Assembly (NCBI GenBank): GCA_017381395.1
Contig: JAFOCH010000097.1
Coordinates: 1 to 7,137 of the forward strand
From: Clostridia bacterium
Lineage (GTDB): Bacteria; Bacillota; Clostridia; Oscillospirales; Acutalibacteraceae
Direction of reading: 5' to 3'
DNA: 7,137 nucleotides
Shown: positions 5,523-7,137 of the stretch, piece after piece
How the letters are laid out: each line of letters starts with the position of its first letter
Numbering within the stretch: position 1 is the stretch's first letter
The notes under the pieces: generated by a model
Told to the model about the DNA's origin: nothing
Database searches by the model: none
What the model saw: only the letters and a program-made list of their open reading frames with translations
Made by a program: the position numbers and the translations under genes

Positions 5523-5716
5523 GCGATATTGGTGTTTTCGGTATAGGGGACGAATTTAATAATTTTGGCTTTTGCCGCTCTGCGTTTCTTTTGCTTGTGG
5601 CGGCGAATTATCTTTTCCTCGAATGCAACCAGTTTGTCCTCGAATATGAATCCGATAATAAGTAGGATAATCATAAGCCCTTCAAAGAGAGTGTGTAAAA
5701 TCTGTCCGTTTGTCAT
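5516..5716 (-). CDS. Small single-span membrane protein of unknown function
   Basis: This gene encodes 66 residues from ATG 5714-5716, with AGGAGG (5725-5730) eight bases upstream, an ideal ribosome binding site. A hydrophobic segment (LFEGLMIILLIIGFIF, residues 10-25) should form one membrane helix. EDKLVAFEEKIIRRHKQKKRRAAKAK (26-51, quoted here only as the region) is a charged, helical, strongly basic stretch, and a short polar tail follows. The basic segment after the helix suggests an N-out/C-in single-span protein whose tail could contact RNA, DNA or lipid head groups; this is inference. I do not recognise a named family. It is monocistronic and divergent from valS. The strong start signals and shared terminator support a real gene. 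Confidence 0.78.
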   Translation of the reverse strand: MTNGQILHTLFEGLMIILLIIGFIFEDKLVAFEEKIIRRHKQKKRRAAKAKIIKFVPYTENTNIAK

Positions 5717-5749
5717 TTATATTTCCTCCTGATTTCTTTTGTTTCGTTG

Positions 5750-5755
5750 ATTATA
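5750..5755 (-). promoter_or_regulatory. -10 box for the small membrane protein gene
   Basis: On the - strand a perfect TATAAT (5750-5755) lies about 34 bases before the start codon. No good -35 box is present at the usual spacing. That place is occupied by the palindrome at 5772-5787, which suggests either a weak promoter or one depending on a bound protein. Confidence 0.5.
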
Positions 5756-5771
5756 GTTTAGCAAAGGGGTT

Positions 5772-5787
5772 GTACCATTTTTGGTAC
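5772..5787. repeat. Palindrome GTACCA-TTTT-TGGTAC in the divergent spacer
   Basis: Perfect 6-base arms (5772-5777 and 5782-5787) surround a four-T centre. The palindrome sits where the -35 of the small membrane protein gene should be, and about 60 bases before the valS -35. It could be an operator. No T-run follows on the + strand, so it is not a terminator. Confidence 0.45.
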
Positions 5788-5844
5788 TATTTTCGCCACT
5801 TTTCAAACTCTTATAAAAGAATATGCAGAAGTATCATAAAATAT

Positions 5845-5873
5845 TTGACAAAAATTGAATAAATAGATAGAAT
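5845..5873 (+). promoter_or_regulatory. Strong promoter of valS
   Basis: A consensus TTGACA (5845-5850), a 17-base spacer and TAGAAT (5868-5873) form the best housekeeping promoter in the window. Initiation near 5880 leaves a leader of only about 26 bases, which holds GAGGAGG (5894-5900). This is too short for a T-box leader. Confidence 0.82.
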
Positions 5874-5906
5874 ATTATTTATATGGAATCTGCGAGGAGG
5901 ATTTAC

Positions 5907-7137
5907 ATGAGCAGAGAATTAGCAAAAACATACGATCCCCAATCGGTAGAGGACCGACTTTATAAATTTTGGGTAGATGGTGGATTTTTCCATGCTGAGA
6001 TTGATCCCGAGAAGGAACCCTACACCATCGTTATACCCCCACCCAATATCACCGGTCAGCTTCATATGGGACACGCCCTTGACAATACACTTCAGGATAT
6101 TCTTATCCGTTTCAGAAGAATGCAGGGCAGAGCGACCCTTTGGCTTCCCGGTACCGACCACGCTTCAATCGCCACTGAGGCAAAGATTGTTGCAGCTATG
6201 GCCGAGGAGGGCTTAAAGAAGGAGGATCTCGGTAGAGAGAAATTCCTTGAACGAGCTTGGGACTGGAAACGTACCTACGGCGGCAGAATTGTCGAGCAGC
6301 TTAAAAAGCTTGGCTCATCATGTGACTGGGATAGAGAAAGATTTACCCTCGACGAAGGATGTAACAAGGCGGTAAACGAGGTGTTTGTTCGCCTTTACGA
6401 AAAGGGACTCATCTATCGTGGCGAAAAGATTATCAACTGGTGTCCGACCTGCCTTACCTCAATTTCCGAGGCGGAGGTTGAGTACGAGGACCAGGCAGGA
6501 CATTTCTGGCACGTTCGTTATCCCTTCACTGATGGAAGCGGTTATATGAATATCGCCACCACTCGTCCCGAAACCTTGCTCGGTGATACAGCACTTGCCG
6601 TAAACCCGAATGACGAAAGATACAAGGACGTAGTGGGTAAGACAGTTACCTTACCGCTGGTTAATCGTGAAATCCCTGTTATTGCCGACGACTATGTCGA
6701 AATGGATTTCGGTACCGGCGTTGTAAAGATTACACCTGCCCACGACCCGAATGACTTTGAGGTAGGACTTCGTCACAATCTGCCGGTTATCAATGTAATG
6801 ACCGACGATGCAAAGATTACCGACGAATATCCCAAGTATGCCGGAATGGATAGATACGAGGCACGAAAGGCAATTGTTGCCGATCTCGAAGCCGAAGGCG
6901 CACTGATAAAGGTCGAGGACTATTCGCATAACGTTGGTGCTTGCTACCGTTGTCATACCACAGTTGAACCCCGCGTATCAAAGCAGTGGTTTGTTAAAAT
7001 GGAACCCCTCGCAAAGCCGGCGATCAAAGCAGTTCGCGACGGCGAGGTAAAGTTTATCCCCGAACGATTTGATAAGATTTATTATAACTGGATGGAGAAT
7101 ATCAAGGACTGGTGTATTTCGCGTCAGCTTTGGTGGG
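5907..7137 (+). CDS. valS: Valyl-tRNA synthetase, N-terminal 410 residues (3' end outside window)
   Basis: ValRS charges tRNA-Val with valine in the cytoplasm and hydrolyses mischarged Thr-tRNA-Val. The start ATG 5907 has GAGGAGG six bases upstream. The frame is open to the window end and covers a little under half of the usual length of about 880 residues. Class I catalytic signatures: PPPNITGQLHMGHAL (44-58), with the HIGH motif as HMGH (53-56), then LPGTDHASIATE (80-91). The editing (CP1) domain shows TTRPETLLGDTA (218-229) and GTGVVKITPAHDPND (269-283), the pattern of valine and isoleucine enzymes. Two CxxC pairs, NWCPTC (C179, C182) and CYRC (C346, C349), probably bind zinc. DWCISRQLWW (401-410) is the conserved block at the return to the catalytic core. 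KMSKS lies beyond the edge. The PPPNITG and TPAHDPND forms favour ValRS over IleRS or LeuRS. Confidence 0.97.
   Translation, partial: MSRELAKTYDPQSVEDRLYKFWVDGGFFHAEIDPEKEPYTIVIPPPNITGQLHMGHALDNTLQDILIRFRRMQGRATLWLPGTDHASIATEAKIVAAMAEEGLKKEDLGREKFLERAWDWKRTYGGRIVEQLKKLGSSCDWDRERFTLDEGCNKAVNEVFVRLYEKGLIYRGEKIINWCPTCLTSISEAEVEYEDQAGHFWHVRYPFTDGSGYMNIATTRPETLLGDTALAVNPNDERYKDVVGKTVTLPLVNREIPVIADDYVEMDFGTGVVKITPAHDPNDFEVGLRHNLPVINVMTDDAKITDEYPKYAGMDRYEARKAIVADLEAEGALIKVEDYSHNVGACYRCHTTVEPRVSKQWFVKMEPLAKPAIKAVRDGEVKFIPERFDKIYYNWMENIKDWCISRQLWW

Noticed and set aside
5756..5906. T-box or other riboswitch upstream of valS
   Set aside because: No T-box core sequence is present, and the promoter lies too close to the start codon to leave room for one.
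6651..6956. 101-residue open frame on the - strand inside valS
   Set aside because: It is antisense to the conserved ValRS editing domain, a shadow open frame.

Overview
The window looks like a chromosomal segment from an anaerobic Firmicute of class Clostridia, probably of the Oscillospiraceae/Ruminococcaceae type. The evidence is a ClpC with a UVR motif, a TSCPD-domain protein of the TIGR03905 type, a short protein resembling DUF6514, strong AGGAGG-type ribosome binding sites and AT-rich promoters. This assignment is inferred from gene content and style, not from a database match. There are no rRNAs, tRNAs, CRISPR arrays, insertion sequences or phage genes.

Layout, left to right. (1) The 3' end of a Clp-type AAA+ ATPase gene (+), then a small DUF6514-like gene with a TTG start (+). 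These face clpC (-), and the two sides share a perfect 13-bp bidirectional terminator whose loop holds the clpC stop codon. (2) clpC diverges from a 48-residue cysteine/glycine-rich microprotein gene (+, 3266-3412) that is easily missed. That gene converges on a TSCPD-domain gene (-) across a second bidirectional terminator. (3) The TSCPD gene diverges from a 537-residue lipoprotein gene (+). The lipoprotein resembles the GxGYxYP putative glycoside hydrolase family, but its signature motif is degenerate. It converges on a 66-residue single-span membrane protein gene (-) across a third bidirectional terminator. (4) That gene diverges from valS (+), which runs off the right edge.

The organisation is a strict alternation of convergent and divergent gene pairs. 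Almost every gene appears to be its own transcription unit, with an individual promoter and a shared hairpin terminator. There is therefore no multi-gene pathway here. The themes are protein quality control (two Clp ATPases), translation (ValRS) and several small or poorly characterised proteins. The best leads are the microprotein with its hairpin leader, the motif-degenerate GxGYxYP-like lipoprotein with an inverted repeat around its promoter, and valS with a leader too short for a T-box. I do not see a clear new multi-gene system.
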